From an uncultured Dorea sp. (GTDB lineage Bacteria; Bacillota; Clostridia; Lachnospirales; Lachnospiraceae): DNA of 56,284 nucleotides. Every line of letters starts with the position of its first letter. Position 1 is the stretch's first letter. This document shows positions 8,307-18,758 of this stretch, piece after piece. The translations under genes were made by a program, and so were the position numbers. The notes beneath the pieces were generated by a model that had not been told where the DNA came from, made no database searches, and saw only the letters and a program-made list of their open reading frames with translations. The stretch is from assembly GCA_947388185.1 (NCBI GenBank), contig CANDQP010000003.1, forward strand, positions 1 through 56,284, written 5' to 3'.

Positions 8307-8801
8307 ATGCATTATGGAAATATAAAAGAATGTGATATCGCAGACGGCCCGGGAGTCCGGGTCAGTCTGTTTGTATCGGGATGCAGGCATCACTGTAAGG
8401 GGTGCTTTAACCCCGAGACGTGGGATTTCCAATATGGGAAGCCTTACACGGAGGAGACGGAAGCAGAGATCTTACGGCTGCTTGAGCCGGAGTATATCCA
8501 GGGGTTCACCCTGCTTGGCGGGGAGCCTTTTGAGCCGGAGAATCAGGGCGTGCTTGTGGAACTCTTAAGAAGGGTCCGGAAGATGTATCCGAAGAAGGAT
8601 ATCTGGTGTTACAGCGGATATCTCTATGATGAAGACCTTGCCGAAGGGGGCAGGGCGCACACGAAGGTGACGGATGAGATGCTTTCTCTTATCGATGTAC
8701 TGGTGGACGGAGAGTTTGTGGAGGAGCTCAAGGATGTAACGCTGGTATTTCGCGGAAGCAGCAATCAGAGGATTATAGAACTGAAGAAGATGCGAGAATA
8801 A
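8307..8801 (+). CDS. nrdG: Anaerobic ribonucleotide reductase activase
   Basis: Radical SAM enzyme that installs the glycyl radical on NrdD using S-adenosylmethionine and a reduced 4Fe-4S cluster. The cluster cysteines are at residues 26, 30 and 33 (CRHHCKGC), the CxxxCxxC pattern. FNPETWDF and LLGGEPFEP are also typical of NrdG. The protein has 164 residues, a normal short activase. It is directly downstream of nrdD and should share the NrdR-type control. A hairpin follows the stop codon. Confidence 0.95.
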   Translation: MHYGNIKECDIADGPGVRVSLFVSGCRHHCKGCFNPETWDFQYGKPYTEETEAEILRLLEPEYIQGFTLLGGEPFEPENQGVLVELLRRVRKMYPKKDIWCYSGYLYDEDLAEGGRAHTKVTDEMLSLIDVLVDGEFVEELKDVTLVFRGSSNQRIIELKKMRE

Positions 8802-8803
8802 GG

Positions 8804-8862
8804 TTCGGGATTCTCTTTTCCTGTACAGACGGATGTCTGGTCAGAGAAAGGAGAGTCCCGAA
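8804..8862. terminator. Long hairpin between convergent nrdG and GH43 genes
   Basis: TTCGGGATTCTCTTTTC (8804-8820) pairs with GAAAGGAGAGTCCCGAA (8846-8862), with a small inner hairpin in the loop. Only three T follow, so termination strength is uncertain. Confidence 0.55.
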
Positions 8863-8873
8863 TTTGCTGTATT

Positions 8874-10364
8874 TTAAATGTTTTTTACTTTGGCGGTGAC
8901 GGTCAGGTCGGCCCTGCGCGCGGCGATCGGCGCCCCCGGGACAGAGAAGGAGGGCATCCCGTCGCTTCCCCAGAAAACCTTCCCCACATAGGCATTGCGC
9001 CCAGCGTCATAAAGGGGCTGGTAATCCCCTTCGCCAAGATACCGTTCTTCCTGGCGTCCATGGTAGATGATCAGATCTTCGCTGCCGTCGGTGGATCTGG
9101 TAAAGCTGTTATGTCCAAGACCGTAGTATCCGGTGACAGAACTGCTCTGGAATACCGGATGCGGGCATTTCTTCCAGGACGCGGCGTTAAGAAGGTCTGC
9201 GTTCTCATCTGCATACAGGAGCCCAACGCAATACAGGGCGTCCGTTCCGCTGGCGGAGAAGGTCATGAAGATCCGTCCTTCATGCCGGATGACGGCAGGT
9301 CCTTCATTGACAGGGAAGCCATGCAGCTCCCAGTTGTATTCCGGATGGGTCAGGCACACGGCAGGGGTACAGATCGTCCATGGATCTGCAAGCTCGGCGA
9401 TCAGGATATCCGAGATATTGTTGGTCTTCTGCGCCCACAGGAGATAATCTCTGCCGTTATGGCTGAAATAAGTGTGGTCCAGCGAAAAATCGGTAAATGC
9501 GATATCGCCCTCCACGGTGGTCTGTATCGGCCCTTTTTCAATCCAGGGATCCCGCATGGGATCGCTGCCTGTACAGGCGAGGCAGTGAGGGCGGATGCGC
9601 CAGGAGGACTGATCAGAGATCGTGGCGGTATAGTAGACGAACCATCCGCCATGGATATAATGAAGCTCCGGCGCCCACAGGTGCGGGCTCATGGCACCGC
9701 CGTTGATCGGTTCATGCGCGTAGATGATCTTCTCCGTGTATCTGCCGGAATTGTCCGTCAGGTCTTCAAGCGTATCTGCACACCGCAGGATCAGGTACAG
9801 GTATTGGTATCTGCCGTCCAGGTTGTGCCCTGCGTCCGTATGGGACGCCATAAAGTAATATTTCCCATCTATGTGCCTGTAAATATACGGGTCGGCGCGG
9901 TGGCTGATCAGAGGGGCTGCGTATCGCGGCTCCTGTATCATACCGGTCAGTCCGTCCCAGAGCACGGTCCGTTCCTCGCGCATCCCGTTGGTATAGGAGA
10001 CGGTGATCTTAGACGGCAGTTCGGCGTCAGGAGACGGGAGGGTTACTTCCTCTGTTTCTGATAAGTATACCGGTTCCGGCGCGCCGTATCTTGCCTGCAG
10101 CGTCTCAAGAGCAGCAAGAGAGATCTTGCAGCCGGAAGAGTCGTGCGCCTGAAGCGCAGGAGTCAGTTCCAACACGTCCTGCGGAAGCAGGATCGCATTT
10201 CCGCCGTTCAGTGCAAACCAAACAGTACGATCGTAGCTGTATTCGAGATAATATTGGTTATCTGCGGGGGATTCCCACGTAACGGTGTGGGACCGGATGT
10301 ATGCAGTTTCCTGCCGGACTAAGAAGTCTGCCGCAGGAAGCTTGTTCATTTTTTGTGAATTCAT
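8874..10364 (-). CDS. Intracellular glycoside hydrolase family 43 enzyme, probable arabinofuranosidase or arabinanase
   Basis: The C-terminal two thirds form a GH43 five-bladed propeller. The expected acidic triad is visible: base Asp near residue 158 (RADPY), Asp near 296 (SLDHTY) and acid Glu near 354 (NEGP). The N-terminal region, about 155 residues, includes an Ig-like Big_4 pattern (SKITVSYTNGMREERTV). I start at the ATG at 10364 because AAGGGA lies six bases before it, giving 496 residues. A longer reading adds a hydrophobic leader but would begin upstream of this ribosome site, so no signal peptide is supported and the enzyme should be cytoplasmic. It is divergent from a LacI regulator and beside GH127, transporter and GH51 genes, so arabinose-containing oligosaccharides are the likely substrate; xylosidase activity is the main alternative. 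Confidence 0.88.
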   Translation of the reverse strand: MNSQKMNKLPAADFLVRQETAYIRSHTVTWESPADNQYYLEYSYDRTVWFALNGGNAILLPQDVLELTPALQAHDSSGCKISLAALETLQARYGAPEPVYLSETEEVTLPSPDAELPSKITVSYTNGMREERTVLWDGLTGMIQEPRYAAPLISHRADPYIYRHIDGKYYFMASHTDAGHNLDGRYQYLYLILRCADTLEDLTDNSGRYTEKIIYAHEPINGGAMSPHLWAPELHYIHGGWFVYYTATISDQSSWRIRPHCLACTGSDPMRDPWIEKGPIQTTVEGDIAFTDFSLDHTYFSHNGRDYLLWAQKTNNISDILIAELADPWTICTPAVCLTHPEYNWELHGFPVNEGPAVIRHEGRIFMTFSASGTDALYCVGLLYADENADLLNAASWKKCPHPVFQSSSVTGYYGLGHNSFTRSTDGSEDLIIYHGRQEERYLGEGDYQPLYDAGRNAYVGKVFWGSDGMPSFSVPGAPIAARRADLTVTAKVKNI

Positions 10365-10407
10365 AATCATTCCCTTGACATTTATCCAGAAAATAAAGAG
10401 CACTATT

Positions 10408-10458
10408 ATGCTAACACAGAATTCGAATATTGACAAGTGGGAATGGAATATTTAAGAT
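10408..10458. promoter_or_regulatory. Back-to-back divergent promoters sharing a -35 element
   Basis: The seven bases TTGACAA (10430-10436) read as TTGACA on plus and TTGTCA on minus. Plus promoter: TTGACA (10430-10435), 17 bp, TAAGAT (10453-10458), for the LacI gene. Minus promoter: TTGTCA (10436-10431), 17 bp, TAGCAT (10413-10408), for the GH43 gene. Polymerases on the two promoters could not bind at once. Confidence 0.65.
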
Positions 10459-10486
10459 ATATTATAAGTGGGTGAGGGAGGTTCTT

Positions 10487-11518
10487 ATGGCTACGATTAA
10501 AGAAATTGCCAGGGCTTGCAATGTCTCGGTGGCTACGGTGTCGAATATATTAAACCACAAGCCGGGGGCGAGCGACGAGACGCGCAAGATGGTGATGAAG
10601 AAGATCAAAGAGATGAATTATACGCCGAATACGGTGGCGAGGAATCTGAAGACGAAGAATTCACGAAGTATTGGGGTCATCGTGGAGGATATGACCATAT
10701 TCAGTATTCCGGATATCGTAGACGGGATCACAGAGCATTGTGAGGAGAAGAATTATCAGATTCTCCTGATCAATCTGCGGTTATTCAAGAAGTACGATGA
10801 TACCTATTACCATAGGGATGATTTCTACGGTATGGTGCGGGATGAGATCTGGAAACTGATCGCCAAGCAGGTGGAGGGGATCATCTACGTGGCAGCCCAT
10901 GAGAGGACGATCCGGTGTATACCGGAGGATCTTCCGATCCCGGCGGTGATGGCGTACGGCTATACGGAGAGTGATAAGATTCCGTCTATTGTAGTGAATG
11001 ATGAGGACGGCGCGTTTCAGATCGTGAAGCACATCATTGACCGGGGGCATAAGAGGATCGGCGTGATAACCGGCAAGAGTGACAGCCCCCATGCGCAGGA
11101 GAGGCTTGTGGGATATCAGCGGGCGTTGTACGAGAGCGGGATCCTCTATGATCCTTCCCTGGTCTGCACCGGGGATTGGAACAGAGGCAGCGGATACCGC
11201 TATACGGACAGACTGCTTGACAGGGGCGCAACGGCGATCTTCTGTATGAATGATCTGATGGCGGGCGGAGTCTATGACCGGCTGGAGGAGCGGAAGCTTA
11301 AGGTGGGAGCGGACATCTCGGTGGCAGGCTATGATAACAGAGAACTGTCGGGTTATTATAAGCCGCCGTTGTCTACGATCATGCTGCCGCTGCATGACAT
11401 TGGGTACGTGGCAAGCGAAGTGATCCTTGAGATGCTGGGGGAGTGTAAGGAGATATCGCCGGTCCATCGCGTGAATTGTTATCCTTTGATCCGCAAGTCG
11501 GTGGAGATACTGGAGTAA
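10487..11518 (+). CDS. LacI-family transcriptional regulator
   Basis: A 343-residue sugar-responsive regulator. The N-terminal HTH is ATIKEIARACNVSVATVSNILN with the hinge following near residues 45-60; the rest is a periplasmic-binding-protein-like effector domain (GVITGKSDSPHAQERLVGYQRAL). The ATG at 10487 follows GGGAGG. Placement between the GH43 and GH127 genes makes it the probable arabinoside regulator. LacI-type AT-rich palindromes with a central CG lie before GH127 (see 11666-11841). It closes with an intrinsic terminator at 11593. The effector, perhaps arabinose or an arabino-oligosaccharide, is inferred only from neighbours. Confidence 0.9.
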   Translation: MATIKEIARACNVSVATVSNILNHKPGASDETRKMVMKKIKEMNYTPNTVARNLKTKNSRSIGVIVEDMTIFSIPDIVDGITEHCEEKNYQILLINLRLFKKYDDTYYHRDDFYGMVRDEIWKLIAKQVEGIIYVAAHERTIRCIPEDLPIPAVMAYGYTESDKIPSIVVNDEDGAFQIVKHIIDRGHKRIGVITGKSDSPHAQERLVGYQRALYESGILYDPSLVCTGDWNRGSGYRYTDRLLDRGATAIFCMNDLMAGGVYDRLEERKLKVGADISVAGYDNRELSGYYKPPLSTIMLPLHDIGYVASEVILEMLGECKEISPVHRVNCYPLIRKSVEILE

Positions 11519-11592
11519 AACGATTCATCAATCTGACGGAAATTACAGGAAAATCTCCGGAAAAAACAAGAGAAAATCGAATAAAGATAAAA

Positions 11593-11638
11593 AAATAAGC
11601 GTTTTAGAACCAATAGAGGTGTCTGAAACGCTTATTTT
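11593..11638 (+). terminator. Intrinsic terminator of the LacI gene
   Basis: AAATAAGCGTTT (11593-11604) pairs perfectly with AAACGCTTATTT (11626-11637), ending in a short T tract. Confidence 0.82.
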
Positions 11639-11665
11639 ACGTTCCTTTTGTGCATAATGTATAAT

Positions 11666-11841
11666 ATTAAACGTTTAATTTGTACTTGCAATTGTGCAGA
11701 TAAAGTGATATAACAATATTAACAAGAAAATAAAGATATAAAATTTGGAAAAACAAGGAATGAGAGATTCCTAAAAGATCCGAATAGAAAGGAAAAACAT
11801 TTATTTCCAGAAAAAGAGCGCGTAAAAGGTTAAACGATTAA
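11666..11841 (+). promoter_or_regulatory. GH127 operon promoter flanked by two LacI-type operators
   Basis: Operator 1 is the perfect 14-bp palindrome ATTAAACGTTTAAT (11666-11679) with the central CG typical of LacI-family sites. Operator 2 is TTAAACGATTAA (11830-11841), matching the same core at 10 of 12 positions. The promoter TTGCAA (11686-11691), 17 bp, TATAAC (11709-11714) lies just after operator 1. Operator centres are 163 bp apart, so repression by DNA looping is possible. The rest of the 348-bp gap is AT-rich with no gene. Confidence 0.65.
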
Positions 11842-11866
11842 TTAACGAGGTTAGAGTAATAAGATC

Positions 11867-13873
11867 ATGACAGAGAAGAGATTAGAAGCAGCCCCTCTGG
11901 AGACAGTTCCGTTAAGGCAGATCCAGATCCATGATAAGTTCTGGGACCGTTACATCCATCTGGTGAAGGATGTGCTGATCCCGTACCAGTGGGATATCCT
12001 GAATGACCGGATCGACGGGGTGGAGAAGAGTCATTGTATTCAGAATTTCCGGATTGCGGCAGGGGAAGCCGAGGGGGATTTTAAAGGGGCGGTATTCCAG
12101 GACACGGACGCGGCGAAGTGGCTGGAGGCCGTAGCGTATGTATTGGAGATATCGCCGGATAAGGATCTGGAGCGTCTTGCGGATGAAACGATTCAGTTAA
12201 TCGGGAAAGCGCAGTGTGAGGACGGTTATCTGAATACATATTTTACGATCAAGGCGCCAAAGCTTCGCTGGACGAATCTGAAGGAGGGCCATGAACTGTA
12301 TACGGCGGGCCATATGATCGAAGCGGCGGTTGCTTATTATGAGGCGACGGGCAAGAAGGCATTCCTCCATATTGTGGAACGTTTTGCAGACCTGATCTGC
12401 CGGGTATTCGGTCCGGAAGAAGGGAAATGCCACGGGTATCCGGGGCATCAGGAGATCGAATTGGCGCTGATCCGCCTGTACCGCGTGACGGGCAGGGAGG
12501 ATTACCGGAGGCTTGCGAAGTATTTTATCGATCAGCGGGGTGTTGGAGAGAATTATTTCCTGGCGGAAGAGAAGGAAGACGGATACAGCCGGATCTTCCC
12601 GGAATTCGCGGGGTATGATACGAAGTATTCCCAGTCCCATCTTCCGGTGAGGGAGCAGCGGACCGCGGAGGGCCATGCAGTACGTGCGGTATATATGTAT
12701 TGTGCGATGGCAGACCTTGCGGGGCTGTATCAGGATGAAGGGTTAATGCGGGCGTGCAGGACTTTATGGGAAGATATGGTAAGGCGCCGGATGTATATCA
12801 CGGGAAGTATCGGTTCCTCCGGGATACTGGAGAGATTCACAACAGATTATGACCTTCCCAACAACTGTAATTATTCGGAGACATGTGCGTCCATCGGACT
12901 GGCTCTTTTTGGAAAGCGGATGGCGCAGCTTACCAGGGATGCTTCTTATATGGATGCGGCGGAGAGGGCGCTGTACAATACGGTACTGTCCGGGATCGCC
13001 CAGGACGGGAAGAGCTTCTTCTATGTGAATCCGTTGGAGGTATGGCCGGATAACTGTATGGAACGGACGTCGAAGGAGCATGTGAAGCCGGTAAGACAGA
13101 CCTGGTTCGGGGTGGCGTGCTGCCCGCCGAATATTGCAAGGACGCTGGCGTCCATGGGGCAATACATTTACTTCACTGACAAGGATACCCTGTACGTGAA
13201 TCTGTATATTTCCAACCGGGCCGAGTCGGAGCTGACGGGAGGCAGGGTAAGGATCGAGATGGAGAGTGACCTGACGAATTCAGGGCATGTTGAGATAAGG
13301 GCCGTCAGAGACGGAGGGGCGCAGAGCTATAGTCTGGCGCTTCGGATACCGGATTATGCAAAGACCTATACCATACGGCGGGACGGCAGAGCAGCGGCAG
13401 AAGCCTTAGAAGGGAAGATCAGTCTGGCGGCGGACGGGATCCGGGTAGAGAAAGGGTATCTTTATATAGAAGGAATCCGGGAGAAGGAGACGGCGCTTGT
13501 GATTGATTTCCAGGTATTGCCGCAGTTCGTGAGAGCGAATCCGAAGGTCAGGGAGGATGCCGGCAAGGCGGCTCTGGTGAAGGGGCCGCTGGTCTACTGC
13601 CTGGAGGAGACGGATAACGGCGGGAACCTGCCCGCGGTATTTATAGATACCAGACAGAAGCCGGAAGAAAGATACGAGGAAGACCTGCTTGGAGGTGTCA
13701 CGACCATTTCCTTCAAAGGAAAGCGCCTGACGGAGGATGAATGGCAGGATGGGGCGCTGTATGCCGGGCGTAAGAACCGTTTCGAGGATGTGGAGCTTAG
13801 AGCTGTGCCGTACCATTGCTGGAATAACCGGGAACCGGGTGAGATGCTGGTATGGATGAAGGAGCTGTTATAA
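11867..13873 (+). CDS. Glycoside hydrolase family 127, beta-L-arabinofuranosidase
   Basis: Releases L-arabinose from terminal beta-L-arabinofuranosides, as found on plant hydroxyproline-rich glycoproteins and some arabinans. The family has an unusual zinc-cysteine mechanism known from Bifidobacterium HypBA1. Here the acid/base Glu falls at residue 322 (ILERF), the zinc ligands Glu338 and Cys340 in SETCAS, and the cysteine pair at 418-419 (ACCPPN); HypBA1 has 322, 338, 340 and 417-418. The N-terminal alpha/alpha barrel is followed by beta domains. Length is 668 residues with no signal peptide, so it is cytoplasmic. The start codon is fixed by an in-frame stop 15 bases upstream, but the ribosome site is weak. 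First gene of the transport operon. Confidence 0.92.
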   Translation: MTEKRLEAAPLETVPLRQIQIHDKFWDRYIHLVKDVLIPYQWDILNDRIDGVEKSHCIQNFRIAAGEAEGDFKGAVFQDTDAAKWLEAVAYVLEISPDKDLERLADETIQLIGKAQCEDGYLNTYFTIKAPKLRWTNLKEGHELYTAGHMIEAAVAYYEATGKKAFLHIVERFADLICRVFGPEEGKCHGYPGHQEIELALIRLYRVTGREDYRRLAKYFIDQRGVGENYFLAEEKEDGYSRIFPEFAGYDTKYSQSHLPVREQRTAEGHAVRAVYMYCAMADLAGLYQDEGLMRACRTLWEDMVRRRMYITGSIGSSGILERFTTDYDLPNNCNYSETCASIGLALFGKRMAQLTRDASYMDAAERALYNTVLSGIAQDGKSFFYVNPLEVWPDNCMERTSKEHVKPVRQTWFGVACCPPNIARTLASMGQYIYFTDKDTLYVNLYISNRAESELTGGRVRIEMESDLTNSGHVEIRAVRDGGAQSYSLALRIPDYAKTYTIRRDGRAAAEALEGKISLAADGIRVEKGYLYIEGIREKETALVIDFQVLPQFVRANPKVREDAGKAALVKGPLVYCLEETDNGGNLPAVFIDTRQKPEERYEEDLLGGVTTISFKGKRLTEDEWQDGALYAGRKNRFEDVELRAVPYHCWNNREPGEMLVWMKELL

Positions 13874-13932
13874 GAATCTTGCAGGGACATATCCCTGAAA
13901 GAAATAAAAAGAAAGAAAAAGGAGGACACAAC

Positions 13933-15300
13933 ATGAAAAAGAAGTTAGTTGCTGCACTATTGTGTGTTGCCATGACAGCGTCTATGCTGCTTGGCTGTAG
14001 TGCCGGAAGCGAGGGAGGCGGTTCTGACGATTCATCAGGCTCAGGCTCCGCGGGAAAGAACGAGATGGAGGTAGAAGGCGACGCAACAGAGATCGAGGTG
14101 TGGACGTTCATCGAGCTTCATCAGCAGTTCTACACTGACATGGCTGAGAAGTGGAACGAAGAGAATCCGGACAAGAAGGTAAAGCTGGTCTTAAGCAATA
14201 TGCAATATGATGATATGCACAACAAGCTGTCACTTGCGCTTGAGTCAGGAGAAGGCGCACCGGACGTTGTAGATATCGAGCTTGGTAAGTTCCCTGCATT
14301 TATGACAGGAGAGATCGGGCTTAGAGATCTGACGGCAGAGATCGATCCATATATTGACAATATCATCGAATCCAGACTGGAGATCTACGGCAAAGACGGC
14401 GCTTATTATGGATTCCCGACACACGTAGGCGCGATGGTTGCATTCTACAACACAGAGGCTTTGGAGGCCGGTGATGTAGATTACACCGCTATCAAGACCT
14501 GGGACGACTTCAAGGAAGCAGGCGTGAAGTATCATGAGAAGACCGGCAAATACTTCGCATGTGTAGAGACGACCGCACAGTGGATGATCAACCTGATGTT
14601 GAGACAGAAGGGCGGAGATTATCTGGATGCTGACGGCAATGTTGACATCACCAACGATACGATGGTAGAGGTTCTTGAGTACATCAAGGGAATGCAGGAG
14701 ACAGGCGCATTCGAGACTGTACCTGGAGGACAGCCGGATAATGAAGAAGCATATCCATCCTACAACAACGGAGATTACGCAGTACAGATCATGCCTTTCT
14801 GGCAGACATCCAGATGCGTGAACTATATGTCTGACCTGTCCGGTAAAGTAGCGATCGCCCCGACACCGGTATGGAACGAAGGCGACGAAGTGAAGTCTAT
14901 CGGCGGCGGCGGTACAGGTACGGCTGTGATCGCAGGCAGCGAGAACGCAGACCTTGCAGCAGAGGTATTCGCATACATCAAGCTGTCTGAGGGAGCAAAT
15001 GAGGAAGTATGGAACGTATTAGGATTTGACCCGGTTAACACGGCGGTATGGACAGACACAGAGCTGACCCAGAATCCGGAAAACCAGTTTGTAAAATACT
15101 TCAATACCTATCCGTTTGACGCATTGTTAGAGATTCAGGATGGTATCATGGCGCTCGAGTCACTGACGAGCGAGAAGTTCCCGTCTATCAATAACGAGTT
15201 CTGTAATGTGACGCTGAACAACATCTATGAGAACGGCATGGATGTCAAGGAAGCACTCGAGGAGTCACAGGAGACCTTGAAGAACGAATTTGGCGAGTAA
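13933..15300 (+). CDS. Sugar ABC transporter, substrate-binding lipoprotein
   Basis: Cell-surface lipoprotein that captures an oligosaccharide for the two permeases downstream. A lipoprotein signal peptide occupies residues 1-21 with lipobox LLGC and lipid-bearing Cys22, followed by a Gly/Ser-rich linker. The mature part is a family 1 extracellular solute-binding protein (EVWTFIELHQQFYTDMAEKWNEE at its start). The ATG at 13933 follows GGAGG; the open frame begins earlier inside the GH127 gene but lacks a ribosome site there. Length is 455 residues. Its neighbours suggest arabino-oligosaccharide specificity. A stem-loop follows, which fits the higher amount of binding protein usually needed. 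Confidence 0.92.
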   Translation: MKKKLVAALLCVAMTASMLLGCSAGSEGGGSDDSSGSGSAGKNEMEVEGDATEIEVWTFIELHQQFYTDMAEKWNEENPDKKVKLVLSNMQYDDMHNKLSLALESGEGAPDVVDIELGKFPAFMTGEIGLRDLTAEIDPYIDNIIESRLEIYGKDGAYYGFPTHVGAMVAFYNTEALEAGDVDYTAIKTWDDFKEAGVKYHEKTGKYFACVETTAQWMINLMLRQKGGDYLDADGNVDITNDTMVEVLEYIKGMQETGAFETVPGGQPDNEEAYPSYNNGDYAVQIMPFWQTSRCVNYMSDLSGKVAIAPTPVWNEGDEVKSIGGGGTGTAVIAGSENADLAAEVFAYIKLSEGANEEVWNVLGFDPVNTAVWTDTELTQNPENQFVKYFNTYPFDALLEIQDGIMALESLTSEKFPSINNEFCNVTLNNIYENGMDVKEALEESQETLKNEFGE

Positions 15301-15310
15301 GCTGCAACCA

Positions 15311-15342
15311 GGGGCTGTGTGCATGACGCGCAGCCCCGTTTT
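15311..15342 (+). other. Intercistronic stem-loop after the binding-protein gene
   Basis: GGGGCTGTGTG (15311-15321) can pair with the 11 bases ending in CAGCCCC (15327-15337), with two or three G-U pairs, followed by GTTTTA. Such structures often protect the binding-protein mRNA and lower permease expression; partial termination is also possible. Confidence 0.6.
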
Positions 15343-15402
15343 ATGAGCCGCTTTCCGTTATACGGGAAACGGCGGTGTGTTTCAGGAAAGAGATGTGAGA
15401 GT

Positions 15403-16287
15403 ATGAAGAAACTATTCTATTCACAGAAGTTAGCCCCTTATGTATTCGTCCTTCCATTTGCCCTGACGGTAGTAATATTCTGGCTGTTTCCGATCGGTAA
15501 CGGCGTATTGCTGAGTTTCCAGGATGTATTAAAAGACGAGTGGGTTGGACTGGGGAATTATCAGAGATTATTATCAGATAAGATATTTTTAAAGGCAGTA
15601 TATAACAGCGCGAAATATATGGTGGGTACGCTGATACTGCTGATTCCGTTTCCGATGCTGTTTGCGACACTTCTGAACAGTAAGCTGATGAAGAAGCCCG
15701 GACTGTTCAAATCCATCTATTTCATTCCGGCGCTGACGTCAGTCGTTGTTGCAGGTACGATCTTCCGTCTGATGTTCGGCGAGATGAATACATCTCTGGC
15801 GAACCAGGTGATCGCGGCGTTCGGAATGTCACCGATCAAATGGCTCAAGGGCGAGTGGACCAGTTATTTTGCACTGCTGCTTCTGGCGTGCTGGCGTTGG
15901 ACCGGCGTCAATATCCTGTACTTCCTGGCGGGACTCCAGAGCATTTCCACGGATATCTATGAGGCGGCGTCCATCGACGGGGCGAGCAAATGGCAGCAGT
16001 TTGTCAAGATATCCTTCCCGCTTGTCAAGCCGACAACGGTATATGTGCTGACCATCAGTATCTATGCCGGTCTGTCCATGTTCACTGAGAGTTACATGTT
16101 ATGGAAAGGAAATAACTCTCCGCAGAATATCGGACTTACCATCGTAGGATATCTGTACCGGCAGGGAATCGAGAAGCGTGCGATGGGTTATGCCTGTGCC
16201 GTAGGCCTGATCCTTCTGATCATCGTCATGGTTGTCAACCTGGTACAGCTTAAGGCTACCGGAACATTTGACAAGGAGGAGAGATAG
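15403..16287 (+). CDS. Sugar ABC transporter permease (MalF type)
   Basis: Membrane channel subunit, 294 residues from the ATG at 15403. Six transmembrane helices are expected; the first is KLAPYVFVLPFALTVVIFWLF region. The EAA loop that docks the ATPase is YEAASIDGASKWQQFVKISFP. The protein pairs with the MalG-type permease that follows one base later (stop 16287, next start 16289). No ATP-binding subunit is encoded in the window, so a shared MsmK-like ATPase elsewhere probably energises it. Confidence 0.92.
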   Translation: MKKLFYSQKLAPYVFVLPFALTVVIFWLFPIGNGVLLSFQDVLKDEWVGLGNYQRLLSDKIFLKAVYNSAKYMVGTLILLIPFPMLFATLLNSKLMKKPGLFKSIYFIPALTSVVVAGTIFRLMFGEMNTSLANQVIAAFGMSPIKWLKGEWTSYFALLLLACWRWTGVNILYFLAGLQSISTDIYEAASIDGASKWQQFVKISFPLVKPTTVYVLTISIYAGLSMFTESYMLWKGNNSPQNIGLTIVGYLYRQGIEKRAMGYACAVGLILLIIVMVVNLVQLKATGTFDKEER

Positions 16288-16288
16288 T

Positions 16289-17134
16289 ATGAAGAGTCAG
16301 AAGAATAAAAATACACTTGCCACGATCATGCTGATCGTATTCTTTACAATCCTGGCAATTTTGATCATCATACCTATATATACCATCTTCCTTGCAAGCT
16401 TTAAGCCGGGCGGCGACCTTCTGCAGTACGGCCTGAACCTGGGGATCGACTGGGGGCGGATGAGCCTTGACAATTATTCGCTGCTTTTTACCGGGCAGCA
16501 TGAGTATTGGAGATGGTTTACCAACAGTATCATCCTGACGGTGGTTACCGTGGTAGCGACGCTGCTTGTCAGCGCATTCGTCGGATATGGTTTCGCGGCG
16601 TATGATTTCAAAGGGAAGAACGCGCTGTTCGTTGTGGTATTGCTGATCCTGTCCATTCCTCTGGAGGTAGTTATGCTTCCGCTGTATAAGCAGATGACAA
16701 CCTGGGGAATGATGGACAGTTATCTGGCGATCGTGCTGCCGTTCGTGGCCCATGCGTCGACGATCTTCTTCTTCCGTCAGTATTTGCTGGGGCTTCCGAA
16801 GTCTCTGCTTGAGGCGGGGCGTATCGACGGTGCGACGGAGTACGGGATCTTCTTCAGGCTGATCATTCCGATCATGAAGCCGGCGTTCGCGGCGATGGCG
16901 ATCCTGAACGGTATGAACGCATGGAATAACTATCTGTGGCCGTTGCTGGTAATCCGTTCTTCGGGTAAATATACATTAACGCTTGGTCTGAATACGCTGA
17001 TCAATCCTTATGGAGACAACTACAGCCTGCTGATCGTGGGATCGTTCTTTTCGATCATCCCGATCTTCATCCTGTTCGTATGCTTCCAGCAGTATTTTAT
17101 CGAAGGTATGACGGCTGGGGCTGTGAAAGAATAA
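16289..17134 (+). CDS. Sugar ABC transporter permease (MalG type)
   Basis: Second channel subunit, 281 residues. The start at 16289 follows AAGGAGGAG and lies just after the preceding stop, so translation is probably coupled. The EAA motif is LEAGRIDGATEYGIFFRLIIPI. Six transmembrane helices are expected, the first at residues 11-35. It ends 88 bp before the GH51 gene. Together with the binding protein this is a carbohydrate-uptake-1-type importer. Confidence 0.92.
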   Translation: MKSQKNKNTLATIMLIVFFTILAILIIIPIYTIFLASFKPGGDLLQYGLNLGIDWGRMSLDNYSLLFTGQHEYWRWFTNSIILTVVTVVATLLVSAFVGYGFAAYDFKGKNALFVVVLLILSIPLEVVMLPLYKQMTTWGMMDSYLAIVLPFVAHASTIFFFRQYLLGLPKSLLEAGRIDGATEYGIFFRLIIPIMKPAFAAMAILNGMNAWNNYLWPLLVIRSSGKYTLTLGLNTLINPYGDNYSLLIVGSFFSIIPIFILFVCFQQYFIEGMTAGAVKE

Positions 17135-17219
17135 ACGGTTGTGGTATAGTAGAAGCAGCGGTTTAGTATTTAACAAATAAAAGTGAAGTGTTACAAGAAG
17201 TATGCAATGAGGAGGATAA

Positions 17220-18740
<1,521 letters not shown>

Positions 18741-18758
18741 AGAAAGAAGTGTGATGGA

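Noticed and set aside
9060-10061. 333-codon plus frame inside the GH43 gene
   Set aside because: The minus strand carries a complete GH43 domain with its catalytic residues; the plus frame has no family features.
10365-10436. Signal-anchor extension of the GH43 protein (SIFEFCVSIIVLFIFWINV)
   Set aside because: The AAGGGA ribosome site lies inside this stretch just before the ATG at 10364, and the minus promoter -10 (10408-10413) falls within the extension, so it is upstream DNA.
11666-11679. CcpA catabolite-repression site
   Set aside because: The palindrome lacks the TG and CA outer bases of a cre site; a LacI-paralogue operator fits better.
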